Below are positions 24,763 through 32,530 of a stretch of 64,000 nt of DNA, in pieces (position 1 is the first letter of the stretch; the number at the start of each line of letters is the position of its first letter). Below the pieces are notes generated by a model. It did no database searches. It was given only the letters and a program-made list of their open reading frames with translations, and was not told the origin of the DNA. Source of the stretch: Modestobacter marinus (GTDB taxonomy: Bacteria > Actinomycetota > Actinomycetes > Mycobacteriales > Geodermatophilaceae). The position numbers and the translations under genes are program-made. The stretch lies in NCBI RefSeq assembly GCF_011758655.1, contig NZ_JAAMPA010000001.1:310001-374000 (forward strand), given 5' to 3'.

Positions 24763-25980
24763 TCAGGCGCCGGCCAGCTCGGCGGTGACGACCGCCGGCG
24801 TCAGCGGCTCGTCCAGCAGCCGCAGGAAGCGGTCGGCGACGGGCTGCCCGGCCGGCCGGGCCGCCAGCCACGCGGAGAGCAGGTCGAAGCCCTCGACGTA
24901 GGTGGAGATGTAGGCCCGCCACAGCGGGTCGGTGAGGAAGCGCAGCTGCTGGACGGCGCGGTCGTGGCTGACCAGCCCCCAGCGCTGGAGGTGGGCGATG
25001 ACCACGTCGGGGTCGGCGCCGCGGTCGTGCAGCAGGATCGCGGCGTCCTGGCGCACCCGGTTGAGCGGTGCGGCCGCGGCGGCGACCCGCTCGGCCAGGT
25101 GCCCGTCGAAGCGCAGGCCCAGGTCACCGAGCACGTCGGCGGCCCAGGGCCCCCACCCGTCGCCGATCGACGCCTCGACCCCGAGGTCGGCCAGCCCCTC
25201 GGCCATCAGGCACTCGGGGGTGTTGACCAGGAACACGGTGTGCTCCAGGTGCTGGGCGCGCTCGACCAGCCCCCGCTCCTTGCGGCAGTGTTCGGTGTGG
25301 TGCCCGGGGTAGGACTCGTGCGCGACCAGGTGCGGCAGCTGCGCCAGCCGGTGCGGCAGGTCGGCGTTGATCGCCACCCGGGAGCGGTAGTCGCCCTCGT
25401 AGTAGTTGAACCCCGACCACGGCTTGTCGGTGACCACCTCGTAGCGCACCGTCTCGGCCTCGGGCAGGCCGTACTGACCGCGCACCCGGTCCCGCAGCGC
25501 GGAGGAGAGCGCGTGCACCGCCTCCTCCAGCCGCGCGGGCGGGCACTCCTCCCGGCGCCGGTGCACCGCGTACCGCTCCGCCAGCGTCCCGCTGCCGGGC
25601 AGCAGCTGCTCGAGCTCGGCGTGCGCGGCGGCGTACTCGGCCGGGTCACCGAGGGCGACCGACACCTGGAAGTAGGCCTCGACCTCGGCGATGAAGCCGA
25701 CCGGCTCACCCCCCAGCTTGCGGGCGCTGCACTCCAGGCCGGTGAGCTGACCGCGCAGGTAGGCGGTCCGGGGGTGCGGCAACGCGGCCGAGTCGAGCTC
25801 GGCCAGCAGGGCCCGGGCCTGGTCGCGCAGCTGGTGCGGCTGCGGCGCCGGCTCGTCGGCGACCTGGGCCCGCAGCCGCGCCTCGCCGGTGTAGGCGTCG
25901 ACGAAGCCGGGCTCGAGCCGGTCGAAGCGCAGCCCCAGCCGCACGTACTCCAGGGGGACGTCGACCGCGCCGGCTGCCAT
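24763..25980 (-). CDS. DUF885 family protein, putative metallopeptidase-like
   Basis: A 405-residue protein with the hallmark LVAHESYPGHHTEHCRKE of DUF885: an HExxxGHH-type putative zinc motif about 220 residues in. The second half carries CLMAEGLADLGVEASIG, which could supply a further acidic ligand. Family members are annotated as hypothetical proteins or peptidases, and catalysis is not established for most. It is usually cytoplasmic, and no signal peptide is seen here. It lies downstream of the prenyltransferase gene, from which a 28-bp palindrome separates it. Confidence 0.85.
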   Translation of the reverse strand: MAAGAVDVPLEYVRLGLRFDRLEPGFVDAYTGEARLRAQVADEPAPQPHQLRDQARALLAELDSAALPHPRTAYLRGQLTGLECSARKLGGEPVGFIAEVEAYFQVSVALGDPAEYAAAHAELEQLLPGSGTLAERYAVHRRREECPPARLEEAVHALSSALRDRVRGQYGLPEAETVRYEVVTDKPWSGFNYYEGDYRSRVAINADLPHRLAQLPHLVAHESYPGHHTEHCRKERGLVERAQHLEHTVFLVNTPECLMAEGLADLGVEASIGDGWGPWAADVLGDLGLRFDGHLAERVAAAAAPLNRVRQDAAILLHDRGADPDVVIAHLQRWGLVSHDRAVQQLRFLTDPLWRAYISTYVEGFDLLSAWLAARPAGQPVADRFLRLLDEPLTPAVVTAELAGA

Positions 25981-26016
25981 GCCGCGAGTCTGTCAGTCCG
26001 CGTCCCCACGCCCGCG

Positions 26017-26044
26017 GGGGGCAGAAATGGCCATTTCTGCCCCC
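26017..26044. repeat. Perfect 28-bp palindrome between uppS-like and DUF885 genes
   Basis: The half-site GGGGGCAGAAATGG is followed directly by its exact complement. The core AGAAATGGCCATTTCT is AT-rich against a very GC-rich background. It begins 4 nt past the stop of the prenyltransferase gene. It can act as a terminator hairpin (about 12 bp with a GGCC loop) and may be a dispersed palindromic element. Confidence 0.8.
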
Positions 26045-26048
26045 GGGG

Positions 26049-26828
26049 TCAGCTGCCGAAGCGGCGGTGCCGGGCGGCGTAGGCGCGCAGCGCCCGCAGG
26101 AAGTCGACCCGGCGGAACTCCGGCCAGTAGACGTCGGTGAAGTAGAACTCCGAGTGCGCGGTCTGCCAGGTCAGGAAGCCCGACAGCCGCTGCTCGCCGC
26201 TGGTGCGGATGACCAGGTCCGGGTCGGGCTGCCCGCGGGTGTAGAGGTGCTCGGCGATGTGGTCGGCGTCGAGCACCTCGATCAGCTCCGGCAGCGTCGT
26301 CCCCCGCTGGACGTGCTCGGCCAGCAGCGACCGGACGGCGTCGGCGATCTCCCGGCGGCCGCCGTAGCCGACCGCCAGGTTCACCGTCGCGCCCGGCCGC
26401 TCGCGGGTGTCGCGCTCGGCCCGGGTCAGGACGGCGACGGTCTCCGCCGGCAGCAGCTCCAGGGCGCCCACCGCCCGCAGGTGCCACCGCCGGTCCGGGC
26501 CGGCCAGGTCGCAGGCGACGCCCTCGATGATCCGCAGCAGCGGGGTGAGCTCGGGGGCCGGCCGGGTCAGGTTGTCGGTGGACAGCAGGAAGAGGGTGAC
26601 CACCTCGACCCCGGCCTCGTCGCACCAGGAGAGCAGGTCGGCGATCTTGTCCGCGCCGCGACGGTGCCCCTCGCTGACGTCCTCCAGACCGATGGCCCGG
26701 GCCCAGCGCCGGTTCCCGTCGATGATGACGCCGACGTGCCGGGGGGTGTCGGCGCCGACCAGCTCGCTGGCCAGCCGGCGCTCGTAGACGACGGTGAGTG
26801 CGTCCCGGACCCTCGCGCGCACCCCCAC
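26049..26828 (-). CDS. uppS: Isoprenyl transferase (cis-prenyltransferase, UppS family)
   Basis: A 259-residue cis-prenyltransferase that condenses isopentenyl diphosphate onto an allylic primer to make polyprenyl diphosphate, the lipid carrier for cell-wall synthesis. Motifs: HVGVIIDGNRRWAR with the catalytic Asp37, LFLLSTDNLTRP, and the C-terminal LVIRTSGEQRLSGFLTWQTAHSEFYF in pieces. Actinobacteria have two paralogues (short E,Z-farnesyl and long decaprenyl types); which one this is cannot be told by eye. The GTG start at 26828 lies 6 nt after TAGGGT, consistent with a leaderless mRNA. Confidence 0.93.
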   Translation of the reverse strand: MGVRARVRDALTVVYERRLASELVGADTPRHVGVIIDGNRRWARAIGLEDVSEGHRRGADKIADLLSWCDEAGVEVVTLFLLSTDNLTRPAPELTPLLRIIEGVACDLAGPDRRWHLRAVGALELLPAETVAVLTRAERDTRERPGATVNLAVGYGGRREIADAVRSLLAEHVQRGTTLPELIEVLDADHIAEHLYTRGQPDPDLVIRTSGEQRLSGFLTWQTAHSEFYFTDVYWPEFRRVDFLRALRAYAARHRRFGS

Positions 26829-26834
26829 GCCCTC

Positions 26835-26840
26835 ACCCTA
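26835..26840 (-). promoter_or_regulatory. -10 hexamer of leaderless uppS promoter
   Basis: On the minus strand TAGGGT ends 6 nt before the GTG start codon, so the transcript should begin at or next to the start codon. No convincing -35 box. Confidence 0.55.
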
Positions 26841-26959
26841 GGTGCCGCCTCCCCCGCCCGGACGGAGCGCGCCGTACCCGGCCCCGCGCGCCTCCCCGGG
26901 AGCGCGTCTCCCAGCAAGGTCACACCCGGCTCGACGTGACGGCGTCGCCCGCGGCTCCG

Positions 26960-26965
26960 TAACCT
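26960..26965 (+). promoter_or_regulatory. -10 hexamer of leaderless hemolysin III gene promoter
   Basis: TAACCT ends 6 nt before the ATG at 26972. A weak -35-like GTGACGG lies at the right distance. No ribosome site precedes the ATG, which supports a leaderless mRNA. Confidence 0.55.
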
Positions 26966-26971
26966 CGGCCC

Positions 26972-27793
26972 ATGAGCGTCTCCTCAGACCACGAGGACCA
27001 CGTCCGGGTCACCGCGGACGGCGCCGAGCTCCAGGCGCCGGCCGGCGAGGCGGTGGCCGCGGTCCGCGATGAGGGCGAGCGGGTCGAGGCCGTCGAGCGC
27101 CCGGGCGAGTGGGCGCCGTCCGAGCGGGACGGCCACGGGCACCCCGACACCCGGCCCCGGCTGCGGGGCTGGCTGCACCTGTTCGCGTTCTTCGGGTCGA
27201 TCGTGGCCGGGGCGGTGCTGATCCCGCTCGCCGCCGTGCAGGGCGCCCGCGCCGGTTGGTCGGTGACGGTCTACTGCGTCACCATCCTCGGGCTCTTCGG
27301 GGTCAGCGCGCTGTACCACCGCCGCCGCTGGTCACTGCGCGGCTGGCAGCTGATGAAGCGCGCCGACCACTCGATGATCTTCGTGTTCATCGCCGGCACC
27401 TACACGCCGTTCGCCGTGCTCGCCGTCCCCGAGCCGACCGGCTGGTGGCTGCTGGGCACCGTCTGGACCGGCGCTGCGCTGGGCGTCGCGCTGAAGCTGG
27501 TCTGGCCGCACGCCCCCCGCTGGGTGGGGGTGCCGATCTACCTGGCGCTGGGCTGGGCCGCGGTGTTCGTGATGGTCGACATGCTGCAGCTGGTCGGCGT
27601 CACCGTGCTGGTGCTCCTGGCCGTCGGCGGGCTGCTCTACAGCGTCGGCGCGGTGGCCTACGCCAGCAAGCGGCCCAACCCGTGGCCGGGGACGTTCGGC
27701 TACCACGAGGTGTTCCACGCGATGACGATCGTGGCCGCCATCTGCCACTACATCGCCGTCTACTTCGCGCTGTACAACTCCCCGCTCACCTGA
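26972..27793 (+). CDS. Hemolysin III family (TrhA/YqfA-type, PAQR-like) membrane protein
   Basis: A 273-residue integral membrane protein. A charged N-terminal tail of about 63 residues precedes seven hydrophobic segments. Family motifs are visible: SALYHRRRW (the S-x3-H metal-type motif), MKRADHSMIFVFIAGTYTPF, and the C-terminal FGYHEVFHAMTIVAAICHY with two further His. These His, Ser and Asp residues correspond to the putative metal site of the CREST/PAQR superfamily. Despite the name, a haemolytic role is unlikely; membrane lipid homeostasis is proposed for the family. It is transcribed divergently from uppS. Confidence 0.9.
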   Translation: MSVSSDHEDHVRVTADGAELQAPAGEAVAAVRDEGERVEAVERPGEWAPSERDGHGHPDTRPRLRGWLHLFAFFGSIVAGAVLIPLAAVQGARAGWSVTVYCVTILGLFGVSALYHRRRWSLRGWQLMKRADHSMIFVFIAGTYTPFAVLAVPEPTGWWLLGTVWTGAALGVALKLVWPHAPRWVGVPIYLALGWAAVFVMVDMLQLVGVTVLVLLAVGGLLYSVGAVAYASKRPNPWPGTFGYHEVFHAMTIVAAICHYIAVYFALYNSPLT

Positions 27794-27806
27794 GCCCCCA
27801 GCTGGG

Positions 27807-28820
27807 TCAGGGCGTCGGCGCAGCACCCGACGGCACAGGCTCGGACGGCACGGGCTCGGAGGGCGTGGGCTCGGACGGCGTCGGCTCTGCCGACTCGACC
27901 CCGTCCTCGGGCGCGACGCTCGGGAGCGGCATGGGGACGGCGGTCTGCTCGCCGTAGGCGTCCCAGCTCAGCACCTGCCGCTGCTGCGGGTAGGCGTTGC
28001 CCGGCTGCACCGGCGCGTCCGGCACCGTCTCCACCTGCTCCCCCTCGACCGTCACGTCGGCCAGGCCGTCGATCGGCCGCCCGTCCTGGTCGTAGAGCAG
28101 CACCCCGCGCAGCGGCTCCCCGGTCGAGGAGTACGGCAGGATGTTGGTGATCGGCGTGCCGTCCTCGTGCACCAGGTGGGCGGGCTGCTGGTCCTCGACG
28201 TACACCGTCTCGGCGGTGGCGACGCCCGGGCCGACGGCCAGGCCGACGAGCGCGACCAGGGTCAGCAGCCCGAGCAGGGCGTTGACCAGCACGGCCCGGC
28301 GCCCCGGCTCCCGCCCCTCCGCCCGGGCCTGCAGGCCGAGCCGCACCGACCAGGCGATCGCCGCGCCGGTGACCAGCAGGCCGACCGGGCCGAGCCCGAG
28401 GGTGGGCACCGGGAAGGACGTGCCCCCGACGAACACCACGTCGACGGCGGTGACGGCCGCCCAGGCCCGCACCACCCACCAGGCCGGCCGTAGCTCGGGA
28501 AGGAACTCCTCGACCTGCCGCACCGGCCCCCACGACCGGAGCCGGCCGACCAGCTCGGCGAGGCCGACCTGCTCGTCCTCGGCCACCGGCGCGGCCGGCA
28601 ACCCGGCGGCGGCCCGCAGCTCGTCGGCGTAGTGGCGGGGCGAGCCCAGCCGGAACTCCAGCGGCGCGTCGCCGTCCTCGGCCACCTCCGCCAGGTGGTC
28701 CTCGAGGTCCTCCAGCAGTTCCTCGCACCGGTCGGCCGGGACGTCGGTCAGCGCCGCGCGCACCGCCGCCGCGTACTCCCGCACCTCGGCCTGCCGGCCC
28801 ACACTCGTCGCGCCGGTCAT
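27807..28820 (-). CDS. HAAS-domain membrane protein with repetitive Pro/Ser/Glu tail
   Basis: A 337-residue protein. The N-terminal helical domain (about 10-75; REYAAAVRAALTDVPADRCEELLEDLEDHLAEV in pieces) fits the HAAS/DUF1700 signalling module that occurs with PadR regulators. Three to four membrane helices follow (about 115-210), then an extracytoplasmic region (VYVEDQQPAHLVHEDGTPITNI) and a low-complexity tail of PSEP units. The ATG overlaps the PadR stop as ATGA, so the pair is co-expressed. Its target is unknown; the family probably transmits or modulates the PadR-linked signal at the membrane. Confidence 0.8.
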   Translation of the reverse strand: MTGATSVGRQAEVREYAAAVRAALTDVPADRCEELLEDLEDHLAEVAEDGDAPLEFRLGSPRHYADELRAAAGLPAAPVAEDEQVGLAELVGRLRSWGPVRQVEEFLPELRPAWWVVRAWAAVTAVDVVFVGGTSFPVPTLGLGPVGLLVTGAAIAWSVRLGLQARAEGREPGRRAVLVNALLGLLTLVALVGLAVGPGVATAETVYVEDQQPAHLVHEDGTPITNILPYSSTGEPLRGVLLYDQDGRPIDGLADVTVEGEQVETVPDAPVQPGNAYPQQRQVLSWDAYGEQTAVPMPLPSVAPEDGVESAEPTPSEPTPSEPVPSEPVPSGAAPTP

Positions 28821-29152
28821 GCCGCCACCTCCGGATCGGTCGTGAGCAGGGCCGCCATGGTGTCGGCGAAGCCGTGCCAGGTCTTGGTCGCGATCTCCAG
28901 CTGCGCCCGCCCGGAGACGTTGAGCCCGTAGTACTTGCGGTGCGGCCCCTCGGCCGACGGGACGACGTAGCTGGTCAGGTGGCCGGCGGCGTACAGCCGC
29001 CGCAGCGTGCCGTAGACCGAGGCGTCGCCGACCTCCTCCAGCCCGGCGGCGCGCAGTCGCCGGACCACGTCGTAGCCGTAGCCGTCCTCACCGTCGAGCA
29101 CCGCGAGGACGGCGAGGTCCAGCACTCCCTTGAGCAGTTGTGTGGCGTCCAT
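28817..29152 (-). CDS. PadR family transcriptional regulator
   Basis: A compact 111-residue winged-helix repressor: LLKGVLDLAVLAVLDGEDGYGYDVVRRL, then the wing ASVYGTLRRLYAAGHLTSYVV and HRKYYGLNVSGRAQLE are textbook PadR. I start at ATG 29152, after GGAGGG; the frame is open further upstream but that part crosses the palindromic operator. It is coupled to the HAAS membrane protein gene. An inverted repeat 36 nt upstream suggests autoregulation. Confidence 0.92.
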   Translation of the reverse strand: MDATQLLKGVLDLAVLAVLDGEDGYGYDVVRRLRAAGLEEVGDASVYGTLRRLYAAGHLTSYVVPSAEGPHRKYYGLNVSGRAQLEIATKTWHGFADTMAALLTTDPEVAA

Positions 29153-29187
29153 CGGGCCCTCCGGACTGGTCGGTGTGCACCGCACAG

Positions 29188-29206
29188 TACTGCGCATCAC
29201 GCAGTA
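29188..29206. promoter_or_regulatory. Putative PadR operator
   Basis: TACTGCG and CGCAGTA form a perfect 7-bp inverted repeat with a 5-nt spacer, 36 nt upstream of the padR start codon. Spaced 7-8 bp half-sites suit PadR dimers, and the position over the promoter suits autorepression. Confidence 0.55.
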
Positions 29207-29249
29207 GTAGGACGACACCCGTCCGGCGCGCCGTCCCCGACCCGGCGAC

Positions 29250-30506
29250 TCAGGCGAACGGCGGGCGGTGGTCCAGCCGCACCGAGAGCCGGCCGGCCCG
29301 GCGCCAGGCACGGGCGACGACGTCCCGGTCGGTGTCGGTCACCAGGTTGCCCATGACCCGCAGCGCGACGGTCATCAGCACCCGGGACCGCATGCCCACC
29401 GGCCCGGCGGCCGGCAGGAAGCGGGGCACGGTCAGCAGCCCGGCCAGCCGGCGGGCGATGGAGAACGCCTCGCCGTAGTGCCGCCGCAGCGTCGTGGGCC
29501 AGGCCTGCGACCAGTCGTCGTCGTCGAACAGGTCGACCACGCTGCGACCGGTCTCCAGCCCGTAGTCGATGCCCTCGCCGTTGAGCGGGTTGACGCACCC
29601 GGCGGCGTCCCCGACCAGCGCCCAGTTGCGCCCGGCGACCCCGGAGACCGCACCGCCCATCGGCAGCAGTGCGCTGGCGGGGGCCTGCACGGCACCGTCG
29701 ATCTGCCACTCCGCGCGCCGCTGGTCGGTGTAGACCTCCAGCAGGCTGCGCAGCCGCACCTCCGCCGGGCGGCGCTCGGTGGCCAGCGTGCCGACGCCGA
29801 CGTTGACCTCACCGCGCTCGGCGCCCAGCGGGAACACCCAGCCGTAGCCGGACAGCAGCTCACCCTCGGCCCCGCGCAGCTCCAGGTGCGAGCTGATCCA
29901 CTCGTCGTCGCTGCGACCGGAGCGCACGTAGCCGCGCGCGGCCACCCCGTAGACGGTGTCCCGGTGCCACTCCCGGCCGAGCACCCTCCCCAGCGGGGAG
30001 CGGACGCCGTCGGCGACCACCAGCCGGCGGCAGCGGACCGTCGTCGTCGACCCGTCGGGACGGCGGAACAGCACGGCGGCCACCCGGTCGCCGTCCCGCT
30101 CGACGTCCACCGCCCGCGCACCCTCCAGGGGAACGGCACCGGCCTCCAGGGCCACCGAGCGGATCCGGTCGTCCAGCTCGGTCCGCGGGACGGCGCCGCC
30201 GTGGTCGGGCAGCGCGCCACCGGGCCAGGGCAGCAGCAGCTCCTGGCCGAAGCCGGCCGCGCGCAGCCCCCGGTTGCGGCCGTGCGAGCGCACCCAGTCC
30301 CCGAGGCCCAGCCGGTCGAGCTCGGCGATGGCCCGCGGGGTCAGGCCGTCGCCGCAGGTCTTGTCCCGGGGGAAGACGGCGGCGTCGGCGAGGACGACGT
30401 CGGCGCCGCCGCGCGCGGCCCAGGCGGCCGCAGCCGCCCCGGCCGGGCCGGCCCCCACCACGAGCACGTCGGTGTCGGTGGGCTCAGCGGTGTCGGGCAC
30501 GCCCAC
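29250..30506 (-). CDS. Geranylgeranyl reductase family FAD protein (MenJ-like)
   Basis: A 418-residue flavoprotein. Motifs: FAD-binding [18 protein letters not shown] near residue 14, then FPRDKTCGDGLTPRAI, VADGVRSPLGR, and a second FAD motif WALVGDAAGCVNPLNGEGIDYGLETG. This set is typical of the geranylgeranyl reductase family; in mycobacteria the homologue MenJ saturates one isoprene unit of menaquinone. Menaquinone or polyprenyl saturation is therefore the likely role, with membrane attachment through the hydrophobic C-terminal third. Its start lies 28 nt beyond the first compound hairpin. Confidence 0.87.
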   Translation of the reverse strand: MGVPDTAEPTDTDVLVVGAGPAGAAAAAWAARGGADVVLADAAVFPRDKTCGDGLTPRAIAELDRLGLGDWVRSHGRNRGLRAAGFGQELLLPWPGGALPDHGGAVPRTELDDRIRSVALEAGAVPLEGARAVDVERDGDRVAAVLFRRPDGSTTTVRCRRLVVADGVRSPLGRVLGREWHRDTVYGVAARGYVRSGRSDDEWISSHLELRGAEGELLSGYGWVFPLGAERGEVNVGVGTLATERRPAEVRLRSLLEVYTDQRRAEWQIDGAVQAPASALLPMGGAVSGVAGRNWALVGDAAGCVNPLNGEGIDYGLETGRSVVDLFDDDDWSQAWPTTLRRHYGEAFSIARRLAGLLTVPRFLPAAGPVGMRSRVLMTVALRVMGNLVTDTDRDVVARAWRRAGRLSVRLDHRPPFA

Positions 30507-30534
30507 CAGTGTCCCTGGTCGCTCGCCCAGCGGT

Positions 30535-30614
30535 GATCAGGTCACCTGATCCAGCACTGGCCCACCGCACCAACGTTGGTGCGGTGGGCCAGTCGGTGAT
30601 CAGGTGACCTGATC
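30535..30614. repeat. Compound palindromic element, copy 1
   Basis: An 80-nt nested inverted repeat. Outer arms GATCAGGTCACCTGATC (30535-30551) and its complement (30598-30614) are each near-palindromic. They flank 4-nt internal loops and a perfect 38-nt inner palindrome (30556-30593) with core CACCAACGTTGGTG. Folded, it gives 17 bp, an internal loop and 19 bp. It lies 20 nt past the stop of the minus-strand gene at 30635 and before the start of the next minus-strand gene. A second copy is at 62542-62621 with compensated stem changes. Confidence 0.9.
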
Positions 30615-30634
30615 AGAGCTGAGCGCACCGTGGG

Positions 30635-31213
30635 TCACTGGGGACCTCGGGCGCGGACCTCCTCCACGGTCGCCATGGCCTGCCGCAGCTCGGCCAGCCA
30701 GTCGTCGGCGTGCTGGCCGACCAGGCGCACGGCCCAGACCAGCGCCTCGGAGCGGGACCGGGCCACCCCGGCGTCGACCAGGGTGTCCAGGACCAGGCGC
30801 TCGGGCTGGCGCAGCCGGGTCATCACCGGCACCGAGAGCGTGGTGAACAGCTCGCGGACGTCGCCGCAGGTCGCGCCCCAGGCGACCGACCGGCCGTAGC
30901 GCTCCTGGGCGGCGTCGGCGATCGCCATCCGCTGGCCGCGGGTCTGCTCCCGGAAGCGGGCGATCCGCCCGGCGCGGGCGGCCGCCGGGTCGCCGTCACC
31001 GGCCTCCGGCTCGGGGACCGACCCCACGACGGTGATCTCGTCCCGGTCGACGACCAGCTCGACCGGTCCGGTGAACCACTCGTCGGGGAGCCGACCGGCG
31101 AACCAGCCGGCGACCTCGGCGCGCTCGACCGGCGGTGGGGCGTCGGCGGCGCGGCCACGGGCGCGCCCGCGGCCGGGGAACCCCTCGGGTGGGAAACGGT
31201 GGTGTGCGTGCAC
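30635..31213 (-). CDS. Hypothetical protein with possible C-terminal ribbon-helix-helix
   Basis: A 192-residue protein I cannot assign to a named family. The N-terminus is basic and Arg/Gly/Pro-rich. The middle (VAGWFAGRLPDEWFTGPVELVVDRDEITVVGSVPEP in pieces) looks like a small alpha/beta domain. The last 60 residues (LVLDTLVDAGVARSRSEALVWAVRLV) have the pattern of a CopG/Arc-type ribbon-helix-helix. GTG 31213 has an excellent GAGGAGGAG ribosome site. An AT-rich inverted repeat just upstream could be its own operator. A DNA-binding role is inference. Confidence 0.75.
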   Translation of the reverse strand: MHAHHRFPPEGFPGRGRARGRAADAPPPVERAEVAGWFAGRLPDEWFTGPVELVVDRDEITVVGSVPEPEAGDGDPAAARAGRIARFREQTRGQRMAIADAAQERYGRSVAWGATCGDVRELFTTLSVPVMTRLRQPERLVLDTLVDAGVARSRSEALVWAVRLVGQHADDWLAELRQAMATVEEVRARGPQ

Positions 31214-31239
31214 GGCTCCTCCTCGACTCGAACGAACAG

Positions 31240-31258
31240 TTACAACGTAATTCTGTAA
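31240..31258. promoter_or_regulatory. AT-rich inverted repeat, candidate operator/promoter
   Basis: TTACA (31240-31244) and TGTAA (31254-31258) form an inverted repeat with a 9-nt spacer. On the minus strand the sequence also shows two ATTAC direct repeats. It is strikingly AT-rich for this window and sits about 25 nt upstream of the start of the putative ribbon-helix-helix gene, where its promoter must be. Confidence 0.5.
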
Positions 31259-31361
31259 TCAGGGCATCGGTGGCTTCGTCGCTGCGCCCAGAGCGGACAC
31301 GTCGCACCCCCGGACCGCGCCGACGCAGGCGCAGCGGCCGGGGGGCCCGCGCAGCCGCCCG

Positions 31362-31367
31362 TACGAT
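31362..31367 (+). promoter_or_regulatory. -10 hexamer upstream of glycosyltransferase gene
   Basis: TACGAT fits the TANNNT consensus and would start transcription near 31374, giving a leader of about 28 nt with a GGGGGAG ribosome site before ATG 31402. The in-frame ATG at 31366 overlaps the hexamer and is unlikely to be a start. Confidence 0.5.
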
Positions 31368-31401
31368 GACGACTCGCGTCCAGCACGGGGGAGCTCCACG
31401 C

Positions 31402-32487
31402 ATGGCCCACGTCCCGCCGGACCGCCGGCCCACCGCGCGGTTCCGCCGCCCGGCCGACGGGCCACCGCCGGACCCCGCGTACCCACCGTTCGACCGGTTC
31501 CCGCCCGGCTCCGACGACCGGTACGGCCCGCCACCGGACGCGGCCGGCGGGTACCCGCCGGCGCCCGCGGACGACCAGGCCCGCCCCCAGCGGTCCTGGC
31601 GACGCGACCGTCCGGCCGACGCACGTCCACCGGCGCCGGAACCGCCCCGGCGCTCGTGGCGGCGAGACCGCGCCGGCCGACGCCGCGGCGTCCTCCGCGG
31701 CCTCGGCCGGCTGCTGGCCGTCGTCCTCGTCGTCCAGGCCCTGGTGATGGTCGCGCTGCGGTGGGTGGACCCGCCCACGACCGCGTTCATGGCCGCCAAC
31801 CCGGCCGGCTCGATCCAGCAGTCCGTGCCGGTCGAGCACGTCTCCCGGAACTTCCTCGCCGCGGTCATCGCCCACGAGGACGCCCAGCTCCCCTACCGTG
31901 CCGGCGCCTTCGAGTGGGAGGCGCTGTTCGCCCGCGCGCAGACCCACCTCCGCGGCGGGGACGACCCGTCCGGCTCGACCATCCCGCAGCAGGTGGCCAA
32001 GAACCTGTTCCTCAACCAGGAGCTGAGCGCCTGGCGCAAGGCGGTGGAGGCCGGCCTGGCCGCGGAGCTGGCACTGGTCGTCGACGACCGGCGGATGCTC
32101 GAGCTCTACGTCAACCACGCGCAGTTCGGCCCCACGCTCTACGGCGTCTGCACGGCCAGCTGGTACTACTTCGACACCCCGCCGGACACGCTGTACCCCG
32201 AGCAGGCCATCCAGCTGGCCGGCCTGCTCCCCTCCCCCGGGCACGTCCGCCGCGCCCCCGGCGGCGGGCTCGACTTCGAGGTCGAGGACGGCCTGGGCTG
32301 GCTGTCCCGCTCGCACGTGCTCAACGCCGAGAACCGGCTGCCACGCCACCTGGACCGGCTGGGCTTCCAGCCGGTCGAGGACGTGGGCATCTCCGGGCTG
32401 GCCGCCGACGAGCCGGACTCCGGCGACGACTGCAGCGAGCGCCCCCAGGAGGTCGCCGACCTGATCGCCGCGGAGGGCACCGCCTGA
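31402..32487 (+). CDS. Monofunctional peptidoglycan glycosyltransferase (GT51)
   Basis: A 361-residue GT51 enzyme that polymerises lipid II at the outer face of the membrane. A Pro/Arg-rich cytoplasmic tail of about 100 residues precedes one membrane helix (about 110-128). The catalytic domain has EDAQLPYRAGAFEWEAL (catalytic Glu), SGSTIPQQVAKNLFLNQ and the RKAVEAGLAAELALVVDDRRMLELYVNHAQFG segment (in pieces). There is no transpeptidase domain, so it is of the monofunctional type (MtgA-like). The start was chosen at ATG 31402 by its ribosome site. An acidic C-terminal tail follows the domain. Confidence 0.88.
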   Translation: MAHVPPDRRPTARFRRPADGPPPDPAYPPFDRFPPGSDDRYGPPPDAAGGYPPAPADDQARPQRSWRRDRPADARPPAPEPPRRSWRRDRAGRRRGVLRGLGRLLAVVLVVQALVMVALRWVDPPTTAFMAANPAGSIQQSVPVEHVSRNFLAAVIAHEDAQLPYRAGAFEWEALFARAQTHLRGGDDPSGSTIPQQVAKNLFLNQELSAWRKAVEAGLAAELALVVDDRRMLELYVNHAQFGPTLYGVCTASWYYFDTPPDTLYPEQAIQLAGLLPSPGHVRRAPGGGLDFEVEDGLGWLSRSHVLNAENRLPRHLDRLGFQPVEDVGISGLAADEPDSGDDCSERPQEVADLIAAEGTA

Positions 32488-32530
32488 GCGCGGCGACGGC
32501 CGACCGGGCCGGGAACGGCGTCCGCCTGAC

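Noticed and set aside
31366..31401. ATG 31366 as start of the glycosyltransferase
   Set aside because: It lies within the TACGAT promoter hexamer, and ATG 31402 has the ribosome site.
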